A program made the translations under genes and the position numbers. Shown piece by piece: positions 1 to 9,508 of a DNA stretch of 59,576 bases. The DNA is from Photorhabdus namnaonensis (GTDB taxonomy: Bacteria > Pseudomonadota > Gammaproteobacteria > Enterobacterales > Enterobacteriaceae): assembly GCF_001684335.1 (NCBI RefSeq), contig NZ_LOIC01000093.1, positions 1 to 59,576 of the forward strand, given 5' to 3'. Below the pieces are notes generated by a model, which ran no database searches, had not been told where the DNA came from, and saw only the letters and a program-made list of their open reading frames with translations. The stretch's first letter is position 1. Every line of letters begins with the position of its first letter.

Positions 1-49
1 CGCTTTTTCTCTGCCTGACCTCACAATGTTTATCAGCGTTGTGTCGGTC

Positions 50-118
50 AGTGGTGGCGCATTATAGGGAGTTCTTTGACGCTGGCAAGTATTTATTTGA
101 AAAAAATTTTTATTTGCA
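50..118 (-). promoter_or_regulatory. rRNA operon P1 promoter with UP element, reading off the left edge
   Basis: On the minus strand there is a -35 TTGCCA (83-88), a 16-bp spacer and a -10 TATAAT (61-66), followed by the GC-rich discriminator GCGCCACCACTGAC. This is the layout and nearly the sequence of enterobacterial rrn P1 promoters. Upstream (about 89-118) is an A/T-tract matching an UP element. The rRNA genes themselves lie outside the window. In E. coli gmhB also precedes an rrn operon, which fits. Confidence 0.9.
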
Positions 119-157
119 GATTTTTTCAACATAATGTTGATGTAAAGAACAAAAAGC

Positions 158-724
158 CTATTTTTTGATGCCTTTAATTACTTTAGGTAAGTCTGCAAGA
201 CTATTTATTATCAAATCAGCTGCTTGTTCAGCTTCAGTGGTAACAGGTTTACCTGTGCGAACCAATACCTTAGTGCCAATTTTTGCCAGAGTCGCAGCTT
301 GCATATCTTCGAGTTTGTCACCAATCATAAAAGAAGCCGTCATATCAATACCAAGTTCCCTCTGCGCGTCCAGCAACATACCCGGCTGTGGTTTGCGGCA
401 GTCACAACTCTTCTTATATTGCCCTTCAGTTGCATCTGGATGATGAGGACAATAATAGATGCCATCCAAATCTACACCACGATCTGCTAGCGACCAATCC
501 ATCCATTCCGTCAGTTGCAAAAACTGCTCTTCATCGAAAATGCCACGGGCAATACCTGACTGGTTTGTAACTAATACCAGTGCATACCCCATCTTTTTCA
601 ATTCAATCATGGCTTCAATAACGCCATCGATAAATTGAAAATCATCTATTTCATGTACATAACCATGATCGATATTTATTGTTCCGTCACGATCTAAAAA
701 TACGGCAGGAATACCTTGTGTCAC
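158..724 (-). CDS. gmhB: D-glycero-beta-D-manno-heptose-1,7-bisphosphate 7-phosphatase
   Basis: Removes the C7 phosphate of heptose bisphosphate in ADP-heptose synthesis for the LPS inner core; cytoplasmic. HAD-superfamily phosphatase with the nucleophile motif FLDRDGT (D11, D13) and zinc ligands C92, H94, C107 and C109, the same spacing as the E. coli enzyme. The frame stays open to 805, but the GTG at 724 is preferred: it has TTGGAG seven bases upstream, gives 188 aa (family about 190), and the longer frame would run up to the metN promoter. It lies just upstream of the rrn P1 promoter, divergent from metNIQ. Confidence 0.95.
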   Translation of the reverse strand: MTQGIPAVFLDRDGTINIDHGYVHEIDDFQFIDGVIEAMIELKKMGYALVLVTNQSGIARGIFDEEQFLQLTEWMDWSLADRGVDLDGIYYCPHHPDATEGQYKKSCDCRKPQPGMLLDAQRELGIDMTASFMIGDKLEDMQAATLAKIGTKVLVRTGKPVTTEAEQAADLIINSLADLPKVIKGIKK

Positions 725-807
725 CCGATTGCTCCAAGAATGTAAGATGCCCTCAGTATCGCACGATTTAGCTATGAATGAGAATGCAGCAATTAATTTA
801 TTCACAG

Positions 808-838
808 TTGACTTAGACGTCTAGACACCTTAACATCC
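808..838 (+). promoter_or_regulatory. metN promoter with tandem MetJ boxes
   Basis: A -35 TTGACT (808-813) and -10 TAACAT (831-836) are separated by 17 bp. The spacer holds a perfect met box AGACGTCT (815-822) followed directly by AGACACCT (823-830, 6/8), and the next 8-mer (831-838) matches 4/8. Tandem 8-bp boxes are the known binding mode of the MetJ-SAM repressor, so metNIQ should be repressed when methionine/SAM is plentiful. MetJ control is inferred from the sequence match. Confidence 0.88.
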
Positions 839-919
839 GATTCAATAGGTGGTTTGCTTTCTCAAAAATGTTCAAGCCATCAATTTTCAAAATTTTTATA
901 AAAACAAATAAGAATAAAA

Positions 920-1951
920 ATGATAAAACTGTCTCATATCAATAAAATATTCCAGCAGGGTGCCCGTTCTATTAACGCGCTTTCAGATATCAGCCTACAT
1001 GTTCCGCAAGGGCAAATTTACGGTGTCATTGGCTCATCTGGCGCAGGTAAAAGTACACTGATTCGCTGTGTAAATATGCTTGAGCGTCCAACTTCCGGGC
1101 AAGTACTGGTCGATGGTCAGGATTTAACTATCTTATCTGATAGTGATTTAACCCGTGCACGTCGTCGTATCGGCATGATTTTCCAGCATTTTAATTTGCT
1201 GTCTTCAAGAACAGTATTTGGCAACATAGCTTTACCTTTGGAATTAGATAACATTCCAAAGGCCGAAATCAAAAAGCGGGTAGACGAGTTATTGGAGCTT
1301 GTTGGTCTTGCAGATAAGCATGATGCTTATCCAGCAAATCTCTCTGGCGGACAGAAGCAACGTGTTGCTATTGCTCGTGCTCTGGCTAATTCACCTAAAG
1401 TACTTTTATGTGATGAAGCAACCAGCGCTCTGGATCCCGCAACAACACGTTCTATTCTGGAATTATTGAAAGACATTAATCGCCGTCTGGGACTAACCAT
1501 TCTGTTGATTACACATGAAATGGATGTCGTCAAACGTATTTGTGATCAGGTAGCCGTTATTAGTGGTGGGCAATTGATTGAACAAGACATTGTTAGTGAA
1601 GTGTTCTCTCATCCCAAAACACCTATCGCTCAGGCATTTATTCAGTCAACTTTGCATCTGGATATCCCTGAAGATTATGTACAAAAAATGCAAAGCCACC
1701 CAGCACCAGATCTTAGTCCATTATTGAAATTAGAGTTCACCGGTCAGTCTGTAGATGCTCCACTGATTTCAATGGCGGTACGTCGTTTTGATATTGATAT
1801 GAATATATTAAGTTCTCAAATCGACTATGCCGGTGGCGTAAAATTTGGTGTGATGCTAGCGGAATTACACGGTGAAAATGGCGGCGCTGAATCAACGATT
1901 AAGTTTTTACAAGATCATCATGTGAAAGTAGAGGTTCTCGGTTATGTCTGA
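920..1951 (+). CDS. metN: D/L-methionine ABC importer ATP-binding protein MetN
   Basis: ATPase of the MetNIQ methionine importer at the inner-membrane cytoplasmic face. Shows Walker [10 protein letters not shown] (38-46), signature LSGGQKQR (141-148) and Walker B VLLCDE (161-166). The C-terminal ~75 residues correspond to the NIL domain that binds methionine and inhibits transport. At 343 aa it matches E. coli MetN. It is the first gene of metNIQ, and its end overlaps the metI start by 8 bp, which suggests translational coupling. The start follows AAGAATAAA rather than a strong Shine-Dalgarno sequence. Confidence 0.97.
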   Translation: MIKLSHINKIFQQGARSINALSDISLHVPQGQIYGVIGSSGAGKSTLIRCVNMLERPTSGQVLVDGQDLTILSDSDLTRARRRIGMIFQHFNLLSSRTVFGNIALPLELDNIPKAEIKKRVDELLELVGLADKHDAYPANLSGGQKQRVAIARALANSPKVLLCDEATSALDPATTRSILELLKDINRRLGLTILLITHEMDVVKRICDQVAVISGGQLIEQDIVSEVFSHPKTPIAQAFIQSTLHLDIPEDYVQKMQSHPAPDLSPLLKLEFTGQSVDAPLISMAVRRFDIDMNILSSQIDYAGGVKFGVMLAELHGENGGAESTIKFLQDHHVKVEVLGYV

Positions 1952-2597
1952 AGGAATGATTTTATTACTGGCTAAAGGCGTCTGGGAAACCCTAGTAATG
2001 ACTTTTGTTTCTGGTTTCTTTGGCTTCATTATCGGGTTGCCGATAGGTGTATTATTATATGTCACCCGTCCCGGTCAAATTATGGAAAATAGCAAGCTCT
2101 ATCGTTTTCTTTCAGCGGTAGTCAATGTTTTTCGTTCTATTCCATTTATTATTTTACTGGTGTGGATGATTCCTTTTACCAGACTAATTGTGGGAACATC
2201 GATCGGTTTACAGGCTGCCATTGTCCCATTAACCATAGGTGCTGCACCATTTATCGCTCGTATGGTGGAAAATGCTTTATTAGAAATTCCATCGGGACTA
2301 ATTGAAGCCGCTCGAGCAATGGGAGCAACCCCATTCCAGATTATAAAGAAAATTCTGTTACCTGAAGCATTACCCGGTTTGCTCAATGCAGCCACAATTA
2401 CCCTCATTACTTTAGTCGGTTATTCGGCAATGGGAGGTGCTGTCGGTGCAGGAGGGTTAGGCCAGATTGGCTACCAATACGGTTATATCGGTTATAATGC
2501 AACAGTAATGAATACCGTATTAGTATTACTGGTTATTTTAGTTTATTTAATTCAATTAAGTGGTGACCGTTTAGTCAAGGCCACAACACATAAATAA
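1944..2597 (+). CDS. metI: Methionine ABC importer permease MetI
   Basis: Inner-membrane channel subunit of MetNIQ. The 217-aa protein has five or so hydrophobic segments and the EAA coupling loop ([18 protein letters not shown], about 119-136) that contacts MetN. It starts inside the end of metN and is followed by metQ after 65 bp. Confidence 0.97.
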   Translation: MSEGMILLLAKGVWETLVMTFVSGFFGFIIGLPIGVLLYVTRPGQIMENSKLYRFLSAVVNVFRSIPFIILLVWMIPFTRLIVGTSIGLQAAIVPLTIGAAPFIARMVENALLEIPSGLIEAARAMGATPFQIIKKILLPEALPGLLNAATITLITLVGYSAMGGAVGAGGLGQIGYQYGYIGYNATVMNTVLVLLVILVYLIQLSGDRLVKATTHK

Positions 2598-2662
2598 TAA
2601 GATCATTTTAATAGCAGTACCTGTGTCGGTACTAATAAATCAGTATTCTATAGGGGTAAAGT

Positions 2663-3478
2663 ATGTCTGTTAAATTAAGAACAATCGCAACTATCAGCGC
2701 TCTTTTAGGTTCATTAATTTTGGCGGGTTGTGGGCAAGAAAAACAAGATCCAAACCATATTAAAGTCGGCGTTATCGTCGGTGCAGAGCAAGAAGTTGCT
2801 GAAATTGCGAAAAAAGTTGCTAAAGATAAATACGGTCTTGATGTAGAGTTGGTAACCTTTAATGATTTTGTATTACCAAACGAAGCGCTGAGTAAAGGTG
2901 ATATTGATCTGAATGCATACCAGCACAAACCCTATATGGATCAACAAATCAAAGACCGTGGTTATAAGATGGTCATAGTTGGCAACTCTTTTGTTTATCC
3001 AATCGCGGGTTATTCCAAAAAAATTAAATCTTTGGATGAATTACAGGATGGTTCCCAAATTGCGTTACCAAACGATCCAACGAACTTAGGCCGTTCTTTA
3101 TTACTGTTACAGAAACAAGGTCTAATTAAACTGAAAGATGGCATAGGTTTATTGCCAACAGTTTTAGACATTGTTGAAAACCCTAAGAATCTAAAACTAG
3201 TCGAACTGGAAGCTCCACAATTACCACGTTCACTGGATGATCAAAAAATCGCTCTGGCAATCATCAACACGACATATGCCAGCCAAATTGGCCTGACTCC
3301 AGCGAAAGATGGTTTATTCGTTGAAGATAAAGATTCTCCATATGTAAACCTACTGGTTAGTCGAGAAGATAATAAAGATGCTGAAAACGTTAAGAAATTC
3401 GTTAAGGCATATCAATCCGACGAAGTTGATGAAGCTGCCAATAAGATCTTTAATGGTGGCGCAGTGAAAGGTTGGTAA
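2663..3478 (+). CDS. metQ: Methionine-binding lipoprotein MetQ
   Basis: Substrate-binding lipoprotein of the NlpA/MetQ family, delivering methionine to MetNI. Signal peptide with lipobox LILAGC, so C23 is the lipidated first residue of the 249-aa mature protein. The start has AGGGG ten bases upstream. It is the last gene of metNIQ and is followed by a hairpin terminator. Confidence 0.97.
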   Translation: MSVKLRTIATISALLGSLILAGCGQEKQDPNHIKVGVIVGAEQEVAEIAKKVAKDKYGLDVELVTFNDFVLPNEALSKGDIDLNAYQHKPYMDQQIKDRGYKMVIVGNSFVYPIAGYSKKIKSLDELQDGSQIALPNDPTNLGRSLLLLQKQGLIKLKDGIGLLPTVLDIVENPKNLKLVELEAPQLPRSLDDQKIALAIINTTYASQIGLTPAKDGLFVEDKDSPYVNLLVSREDNKDAENVKKFVKAYQSDEVDEAANKIFNGGAVKGW

Positions 3479-3509
3479 TCTTTCATATTACGCTCATCGA
3501 TATTAGAAT

Positions 3510-3543
3510 AATCAGGCGGACAGATTGTCCGCCTGATTTATTA
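3510..3543 (+). terminator. Terminator after metQ
   Basis: Perfect 13-bp inverted repeat (AATCAGGCGGACA / TGTCCGCCTGATT) with a 3-base loop, ending in TTATTAT. The T-run is short, but the stem is strong and it lies 31 bp past the metQ stop. Confidence 0.8.
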
Positions 3544-3620
3544 TGGCATCATGTTTTCGGTATTTTTCGTTAACCTAAACTACTCGCTTAACTTTAGCAG
3601 TGAAAATTCGAGGATCTATA

Positions 3621-4019
3621 ATGCGTAGGCTACTTGCCTCTTTGTTAGCACTGTCCATGACAGGATGTTCAATGCAACAAACAACATTTACTGACTCTTC
3701 CCAGTTATCAGATATGAGACTCACAAAACTATCAACTGGCGAAAAAAGACATTTTTCCTCATCCGTAAAGTTATATACCAAGAATGAAGAATTATTAGGT
3801 GCCTCATTTAAAGATTTAGGGATTGTTTCTGGTCAATCATGTCGCAGCTCCTTACAAGATCCACCAGCGAATATCACCGTGGCTCGCAACCAGATGATAA
3901 CCAAAGCAGCTTATTTGGATGCTAACGCTGTTTTATTGCATCAATGCGAAATATTATCAGGCCAAGGATGCTACCAGATAGCGATATGTGAAGGTTCAGC
4001 CCTGCTTATCACCCAATGA
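3621..4019 (+). CDS. rcsF: Rcs stress-sensing outer-membrane lipoprotein RcsF
   Basis: Sensor lipoprotein that relays envelope and LPS stress to the Rcs phosphorelay, threading through outer-membrane proteins assembled by BamA. Lipobox SMTGC puts the lipidated cysteine at C16. The four cysteines C74, C109, C117 and C123 fit the two nested disulfides of the family, and the conserved DANAVLLHQCE block is present. A GTG at 3600 would add seven residues; the ATG at 3621 is preferred because GAGG precedes it. 132 aa, like E. coli RcsF. The stop overlaps the trmO start by 4 bp. Confidence 0.95.
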   Translation: MRRLLASLLALSMTGCSMQQTTFTDSSQLSDMRLTKLSTGEKRHFSSSVKLYTKNEELLGASFKDLGIVSGQSCRSSLQDPPANITVARNQMITKAAYLDANAVLLHQCEILSGQGCYQIAICEGSALLITQ

Positions 4020-4723
4020 CCGATTTCCATTTCACGCAGATAGGGGTTATCCACTCCCCTTATAAAGAAAAATTTGCCGTTCCCCGCCAACCAGGTCTTA
4101 TTGAAGATGGTGGTGGGAAATTGGTGCTTCTCCCTCCCTATAATCAACCGGATGCAGTTCGTGGTCTGGAACAATTTAGTCATCTGTGGGTTATTTTTAT
4201 CTTCCATCAAACAATAGAAGGCGGTTGGAAGCCAATGGTGCGTCCTCCTCGTCTAGGCGGCAATGCAAAAATGGGCGTATTCGCAACCCGTTCGACTTTT
4301 CGACCAAACCCAATTGGTATGTCTCTGATTGAACTTAAAGGGATCGAATACAAGAAAGGTCAAGTTACTCTGGAACTGGGTAGCCTGGATTTAGTTGATG
4401 GCACGCCTGTTATTGATATTAAGCCTTATTTACCTTTTGCTGAATGTCAGCCACATGCAGTGGCAGGTTTTGCACAGCAAGCCCCTTCTACCGATATGGA
4501 AGTGATATTTTCGCCTGCCGCTGAGCAACAGCTCATTTCAGTTCAAAATATTTATCCGAACTTACGCCGTTTTATTAGTCAGGTTTTGGCTCAAGATCCT
4601 CGTCCTGCTTACCGGAGAGGAGAACAGGAAAATCGGGAATATGCAACTCATTTACTGGATTTTAATGTACGCTGGAGAATCTGTGACACATTAACCGAAG
4701 TGGTCTCCATAGATCCCCATTAA
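4016..4723 (+). CDS. trmO: tRNA (N6-threonylcarbamoyladenosine(37)-N6)-methyltransferase TrmO
   Basis: Methylates N6 of t6A37 in ACY-decoding tRNAThr (formerly TsaA/YaeB). The UPF0066 fold signature FATRSTFRPNPIGMS lies at 89-103. 235 aa, family length. ATGA overlap with the rcsF stop implies coupling in an rcsF-trmO unit. Confidence 0.95.
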   Translation: MTDFHFTQIGVIHSPYKEKFAVPRQPGLIEDGGGKLVLLPPYNQPDAVRGLEQFSHLWVIFIFHQTIEGGWKPMVRPPRLGGNAKMGVFATRSTFRPNPIGMSLIELKGIEYKKGQVTLELGSLDLVDGTPVIDIKPYLPFAECQPHAVAGFAQQAPSTDMEVIFSPAAEQQLISVQNIYPNLRRFISQVLAQDPRPAYRRGEQENREYATHLLDFNVRWRICDTLTEVVSIDPH

Positions 4724-4848
4724 AAATCAGCATATACCCTTTTGGCATCTTAAACTCACTGGTAGACTAAAGGCTTATTTTCGTTTTCTTATTGGCTGGC
4801 AAATTTTTGCCAGTCAGAAGCAATTTGCTGCTCTAATGGAACCTAACA

Positions 4849-6567
4849 ATGCGTACTAGCCAATATCTGCTCTCTACATTAAAAGAGACTCCTGCCGATG
4901 CGGAGGTTGTCAGCCATAAGCTGATGCTGCGTGCGGGCATGATCCGTAAACTCGCTTCAGGTCTGTATAATTGGATGCCTACAGGTATCCGTGTACTCAA
5001 AAAAGTCGAAAAAATTGTTCGAGAAGAGATGAACAATGCCGGAGCGATTGAAATATCTATGCCCGTCGTACAGCCGGCGGATCTATGGCAAGAAAGTGGC
5101 CGTTGGGAACAATATGGTCCAGAGTTACTGCGTTTTGTTGACCGAGGTGATCGTCCTTTTGTGCTAGGTCCAACTCATGAAGAGGTCATCACCGATTTGA
5201 TCCGCAATGAAGTCAGCTCATATAAGCAGTTACCACTGACTTTATTCCAGATTCAGACTAAATTTCGCGATGAAGTTCGCCCTCGTTTCGGTGTGATGCG
5301 TTCCCGTGAATTCCTAATGAAAGACGCTTACTCTTTCCATGCTACCCAGGCATCATTACAAGAAACTTACGACAACATGTACGAAGCCTACAGCAAAATT
5401 TTTACTCGTATAGGTTTGGATTTTCGTGCTGTCCTAGCAGACACCGGTTCCATCGGTGGTAGTGCTTCCCATGAGTTTCAGGTTCTGGCAACCAGTGGAG
5501 AAGATGATATCGTTTTCTCAACTGAATCCAATTACGCAGCTAATATTGAATTAGCCGAAGCTGTCGCCCCAGTTCATGATCGCGCAGCACCAACAGAAGA
5601 AATGCATCTGGTAGAAACTCCAAATGCAAAAACAATTGCAGAACTGGTTGAGCAATTCAATCTGCCAATTGATAAAACCGTTAAAACCCTGATGGTTCAC
5701 GCAACAAAAGACGCAGGTCATAAATTGATTGCCTTACTGGTTCGCGGCGACCACGAACTTAATGGAATCAAAGCAGAGAAATTATCTTTAGTTGCCAGCC
5801 CACTGACTTTTGCTACCGAAGAAGAGATTCGTTCAATTGTTGGTGCGGGCCCGGGTTCATTGGGACCTGTCAATCTGCCAATACCCGTTATTATCGACCG
5901 CAGTGTGGCAGTAATGAGTGACTTTGGCGCAGGCGCCAATATCGATGACAAACACTATTTCGGCATCAACTGGGAGCGTGATCTGCCGCTACCACAAATT
6001 GCTGATATCCGTAATGTTGTTGAAGGTGATGACAGCCCGGATGGTAAAGGGACATTACTCATCAAACGAGGTATTGAAGTTGGTCACATCTTCCAACTTG
6101 GCACCAAATATTCTGATGCCATGAAAGCGGCAGTTCAAGGCGAAGACGGTCACAATCAGATAGTCACTATGGGCTGTTATGGTATTGGTGTTACTCGTAT
6201 TGTCGCCGCAGCGATTGAACAAAATCACGATGACCGCGGTATCATCTGGCCTGATGCAATTGCACCATTCCAAGTTGCTATTTTACCAATGAACATGCAC
6301 AAGTCATACCGTGTTAAAGAAGTCGCAGAAAAACTGTATGCCGATCTACGCGCTAGCGACATTGATGTTATTTTTGATGATCGCAAGGAACGTCCAGGCG
6401 TGATGTTTGCCGATATGGAGCTTATCGGTGTACCACACACTATCGTCATTGGTGACCGTAATCTTGATAATGGCGAAGTAGAATATAAACATCGTCGCGG
6501 TGATGAAAAACAGATGCTAAAACTAGACGACGTTGTTGATTACTTGAAGCAACAACTTGGTTGTTAA
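4849..6567 (+). CDS. proS: Prolyl-tRNA synthetase
   Basis: Class II aminoacyl-tRNA synthetase charging tRNAPro. TxE loop GPTHEEV (108-114), motif 2 [16 protein letters not shown] (140-155), a bacterial-type editing insertion (about 225-405) that clears Ala-tRNAPro, then motif 3 around [11 protein letters not shown] and the anticodon-binding C-terminus. 572 aa equals E. coli ProS. It is a single gene, convergent with nlpE. Confidence 0.98.
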   Translation: MRTSQYLLSTLKETPADAEVVSHKLMLRAGMIRKLASGLYNWMPTGIRVLKKVEKIVREEMNNAGAIEISMPVVQPADLWQESGRWEQYGPELLRFVDRGDRPFVLGPTHEEVITDLIRNEVSSYKQLPLTLFQIQTKFRDEVRPRFGVMRSREFLMKDAYSFHATQASLQETYDNMYEAYSKIFTRIGLDFRAVLADTGSIGGSASHEFQVLATSGEDDIVFSTESNYAANIELAEAVAPVHDRAAPTEEMHLVETPNAKTIAELVEQFNLPIDKTVKTLMVHATKDAGHKLIALLVRGDHELNGIKAEKLSLVASPLTFATEEEIRSIVGAGPGSLGPVNLPIPVIIDRSVAVMSDFGAGANIDDKHYFGINWERDLPLPQIADIRNVVEGDDSPDGKGTLLIKRGIEVGHIFQLGTKYSDAMKAAVQGEDGHNQIVTMGCYGIGVTRIVAAAIEQNHDDRGIIWPDAIAPFQVAILPMNMHKSYRVKEVAEKLYADLRASDIDVIFDDRKERPGVMFADMELIGVPHTIVIGDRNLDNGEVEYKHRRGDEKQMLKLDDVVDYLKQQLGC

Positions 6568-6598
6568 TTAGGATTATTGCAGTAATTTATTGAATAGT

Positions 6599-6658
6599 AT
6601 GGTGATAATGGTCATGACGCAACAGAGCATTTTACACTTCTTAGCCCATTATCACCAT
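6599..6658. terminator. Long-loop inverted repeat between proS and nlpE
   Basis: ATGGTGATAATGG (6599-6611) and CCATTATCACCAT (6646-6658) form a perfect 13-bp stem around a 34-base loop, placed between two convergent stop codons. There is no U-tract, so a bidirectional termination or mRNA 3'-end role is an inference from position. Confidence 0.5.
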
Positions 6659-6675
6659 TCATACTGAAGTTAGAA

Positions 6676-7341
6676 TTATTTCTTCATATTACAAGATTTC
6701 GATTTATCGAAATGGATTTTACCTGTCTGAATCAAAGCGGAATCAAATTGCCCATCTTCCATTGAAGGACGGACGCTGTAATAACCTTCAACTTCAACAT
6801 AAACCGGCGTTCCACCTTCCACACCGACTTGGTGATAGCCTTGCTCCACATCCAGACTTTCCGTTACAGCATACCGCTTACCTGTAGTACAATCTGTAAA
6901 CAAAGCAGCATCAGCCATATAACTGTATTCACCCGCCAGTTTCTTCGGTTTTACCCGTTGCAGTTCATAATTGAATGATGATTCAATCTTATTGCCTTCA
7001 ATATCGAGCATTACTAGGTTTTCACCTTTCGGCAGATAATAAGATTTCTGGTCGTCTGATTTTGTCAGGCGAATTTTCTCTCCATCTTTCGCCCATAGAC
7101 CGGATTCAAAGAATGACTGGTCACCATCACGAGCACCAAGATAAGTTTGTTCCAGAATATAAGTACCGTCATTATCCAATAACAGTGTGGTATCAATACC
7201 AGAACAATCAGCGCAAGGAAGAGTACCATAAAAAGTTTGATCTACTGGCTGCGAACTCGTTTGCTGTGCTGAATTACCTTTACATCCCATCAAAGCAGAT
7301 ACGCCCACTGCAACTAACGCTGTCAAAAGTTTTTTATTCAC
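6676..7341 (-). CDS. nlpE: Envelope stress lipoprotein NlpE (CutF)
   Basis: Outer-membrane lipoprotein that activates the Cpx pathway on surface contact or lipoprotein/disulfide stress. Lipobox ALMGC makes C20 the lipidated residue, and the CADC motif (43-46) of the N-terminal domain follows. 221 aa. The frame opens at a GTG at 7353, but GGAG sits six bases before the second GTG (7341), giving VNKKLLTALV..., which aligns with the E. coli start. In E. coli yaeQ and arfB lie beside it; here the next gene is rof. Confidence 0.93.
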   Translation of the reverse strand: MNKKLLTALVAVGVSALMGCKGNSAQQTSSQPVDQTFYGTLPCADCSGIDTTLLLDNDGTYILEQTYLGARDGDQSFFESGLWAKDGEKIRLTKSDDQKSYYLPKGENLVMLDIEGNKIESSFNYELQRVKPKKLAGEYSYMADAALFTDCTTGKRYAVTESLDVEQGYHQVGVEGGTPVYVEVEGYYSVRPSMEDGQFDSALIQTGKIHFDKSKSCNMKK

Positions 7342-7675
7342 ATTTATCTCCACACAGTATGATGAGCTCTATAATTCTCATCTTATAAGTAACACAAGGA
7401 ACATAGCGATTATTCAAGCCTAATAGCGTAAGTACTGTCCTTCTTAAGGATGTTACCCGATAATAGTAAAATAACGTGGGCCGATTTTAATACTTTTGTC
7501 AGGAACTTGCTGTGAAATAAGACTTTTATTTATTTACTGTTCAGAATGAATAACCAAAGTTATTCATTAATCACGATTGATTTCCTGTGCTATAGTCATT
7601 AACAGTGCTTTTGAGTTACAATTTTTAACAACCACGGGCGGCAATAACCGCCACTAACCATAGTGGTGAGCGAAT
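7342..7675. other. Divergent nlpE/rof intergenic region
   Basis: 334 bp with no gene. It holds the leaders of both divergent genes and the 24-bp hairpin at 7545-7568. A possible nlpE promoter (minus strand: TTGTGT, 18 bp, TATAGA) and a weak rof promoter (TTGATT, 17 bp, TAACAG) can be drawn, neither convincing. I did not find a clear CpxR box (GTAAA-N5-GTAAA). E. coli yaeP, which precedes rof, is not present. Confidence 0.5.
7545..7568. repeat. Perfect 10-bp palindrome upstream of rof
   Basis: AATGAATAAC / GTTATTCATT around CAAA. There is no T-run on either side, so it is not an obvious terminator. It lies about 108 bp upstream of rof and could be an operator or mRNA hairpin. Confidence 0.6.
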
Positions 7676-7942
7676 ATGTCTATAAATACTGAATATCAAC
7701 CAATTAACTGTGACGACTACGACAATCTTGAGTCAACTTGCCAACATCAGCTCCATCTCCACATAAAGTTGCGGGGCGGGGAAGTTATTGAAGGAAAAGC
7801 CTGTGATTTGGTTTTAAGAAAAAAAGTTGAATACTTGATAATTGAAACAGAAGGTAAACCCCGTGAATTGCGGTTAGATCATATTGCCAGTTTCAGTCAC
7901 CCTAAAATTGGCACTATTACTATTGAACACTCTGAATCTTGA
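7676..7942 (+). CDS. rof: Rho-binding antiterminator Rof (YaeO)
   Basis: Small acidic Sm-like protein that binds the Rho hexamer and blocks Rho-dependent termination. The 88-aa sequence carries the family core YQPINCDDYDNLE (residues 7-19) and ELRLDHIASFSHP. Convergent with tilS and separated from it by a terminator. Confidence 0.95.
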   Translation: MSINTEYQPINCDDYDNLESTCQHQLHLHIKLRGGEVIEGKACDLVLRKKVEYLIIETEGKPRELRLDHIASFSHPKIGTITIEHSES

Positions 7943-7950
7943 TAGAAAAC

Positions 7951-7967
7951 AGCCGCCTTTGGCGGCT
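7951..7967. terminator. Bidirectional terminator between rof and tilS
   Basis: AGCCGCC-TTT-GGCGGCT hairpin between two convergent genes. Read leftward it is followed by GTTTTC; read rightward by TAACGTTTTATTTT. Confidence 0.85.
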
Positions 7968-7974
7968 TAACGTT

Positions 7975-9303
7975 TTATTTTAACAGCGTTTTATGCCAGT
8001 TAATTGTTAACATCTCTCTTCCTTCTGCCGCTTCACTTCCCTTGGTAACAAAAACACCTAACGCCGCTATCAATTGTTCGTTGTAATAAAGCAATGGAAT
8101 TCGTTCTCTAAACCACGGAGCGACCCCAAGCTCTTGCCACAATTTTTTACTATGCCGGGAGTGTTGACGCCCCACAATACTTATCATTCCCTGGACACCA
8201 AAGCGAATAGTCACTCGTTCATTATCAGCCGGGACCCTTACTTGAATACCACAATCAGAAATATTCAATTCTCCTAAGCGATCCGGTAATACCAAAGTAT
8301 TGCAAATATCCCACTCAAGAATAGTCTCTCTCAACGATTGACACTGAGGAACCAGCCAGAGTTTTTGCTTATAACGGCGTACATCATATTTACCAAATTG
8401 TAACCGAGGCTCAGCATCAGTACGAGCAAGAGCCACCTCATGCCAAAGCCGGCTAAGCTGTTCTCGTGAAGGCATTTTCATCTCATGGTAACCAAACCAA
8501 CGGCGTAACAAAGCATTTCGTTTGGCTTCTGAACATACAACCAAAGACGAAATACCCAAAGCACCATCTTGGGTTATCAGCTCTTTCAAAGACTCATTCA
8601 GTAATTCATCTAGAAGCTGTTCTTGTTCACCACATAAACTTGCACTACGAGCAGCCGACTGAGGGAAATGCGGCCAACGTTGATTCAGTAACGGCATGAT
8701 ATGTAAACGCAGAAAATTTCTGTCATAACGATCATCTTGATTACTGTCGTCTTCAATCCAATTCAGACGATGTTTACTGGCATACATTTCCAATTCATTC
8801 CGACTATAATCAAGTAACGGACGTAACAATAATGTATCAGCAAATACAGCGATTGAAGGCATAGAAGCAAGACCTGCCGGACCACTACCTCGCTTTAATG
8901 CCAGTAAAAAAGTCTCCGCCTGATCATCAAGATGTTGAGCTGTTACCAAAATTTCGTCTTTTTGTAATTCGCGCTTGAATACCTGATATCGAGCCTCGCG
9001 AGCCGCAGCCTCTATCCCTTTTTGACGAGCATCTATTGTGACTCTTGCAAAATGAAACGCCACTTGCCAGTCATCACAGATCTGCTGGCAATGCTCAACC
9101 CATTGATCTGCTTTTAGGTTTAAACCGTGGTGAATATGCATTGCTCTTAGTTGAATTTCCTGATTATGTTGATTACGCCAATTAACCAGCAAATGAAGCA
9201 AAACAGAGGAATCTAATCCACCACTGAATCCAACCAAGATTTTCTTATATTCACCAAGCTGTTTAGCCAAAGTGACAAATAGTCGCTCATTAATGTTTGT
9301 CAT
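7975..9303 (-). CDS. tilS: tRNA(Ile)-lysidine synthase
   Basis: ATP-dependent formation of lysidine at C34 of tRNAIle2 (CAU anticodon), switching its identity from Met to Ile. N-terminal PP-loop SGGLDS (27-32), then the central and C-terminal TilS domains; 442 aa, family length. In E. coli yaeR and ldcC lie between tilS and accA; here accA follows upstream directly. Confidence 0.97.
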   Translation of the reverse strand: MTNINERLFVTLAKQLGEYKKILVGFSGGLDSSVLLHLLVNWRNQHNQEIQLRAMHIHHGLNLKADQWVEHCQQICDDWQVAFHFARVTIDARQKGIEAAAREARYQVFKRELQKDEILVTAQHLDDQAETFLLALKRGSGPAGLASMPSIAVFADTLLLRPLLDYSRNELEMYASKHRLNWIEDDSNQDDRYDRNFLRLHIMPLLNQRWPHFPQSAARSASLCGEQEQLLDELLNESLKELITQDGALGISSLVVCSEAKRNALLRRWFGYHEMKMPSREQLSRLWHEVALARTDAEPRLQFGKYDVRRYKQKLWLVPQCQSLRETILEWDICNTLVLPDRLGELNISDCGIQVRVPADNERVTIRFGVQGMISIVGRQHSRHSKKLWQELGVAPWFRERIPLLYYNEQLIAALGVFVTKGSEAAEGREMLTINWHKTLLK

Positions 9304-9508
9304 TACAAATTCAAACGTTCTCTAATGTGCAGTAATATGAATTCGCTATCGCCTATTTTATTCAGTTTAAGATCACTGCCCGTTAATAACGCTTTCCGTC
9401 ACTTTCATTAAAAATACAAAATAAAGCAGAAACAGTAAAGGATGGAAATAGCTGAAATTTATCAGTTACAATCATTTCCACCCCTCATGCAAACAATGAG
9501 TTCAGATA

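Noticed and set aside
4796-4813. Palindrome CTGGCAAA-TT-TTTGCCAG upstream of proS
   Set aside because: Stem is perfect, but the 2-base centre and lack of a T-run make terminator function unlikely; could be chance or an unknown operator.
7354-7480. CpxR site upstream of nlpE
   Set aside because: NlpE is tied to the Cpx pathway, but no GTAAA-N5-GTAAA pair was found on either strand.
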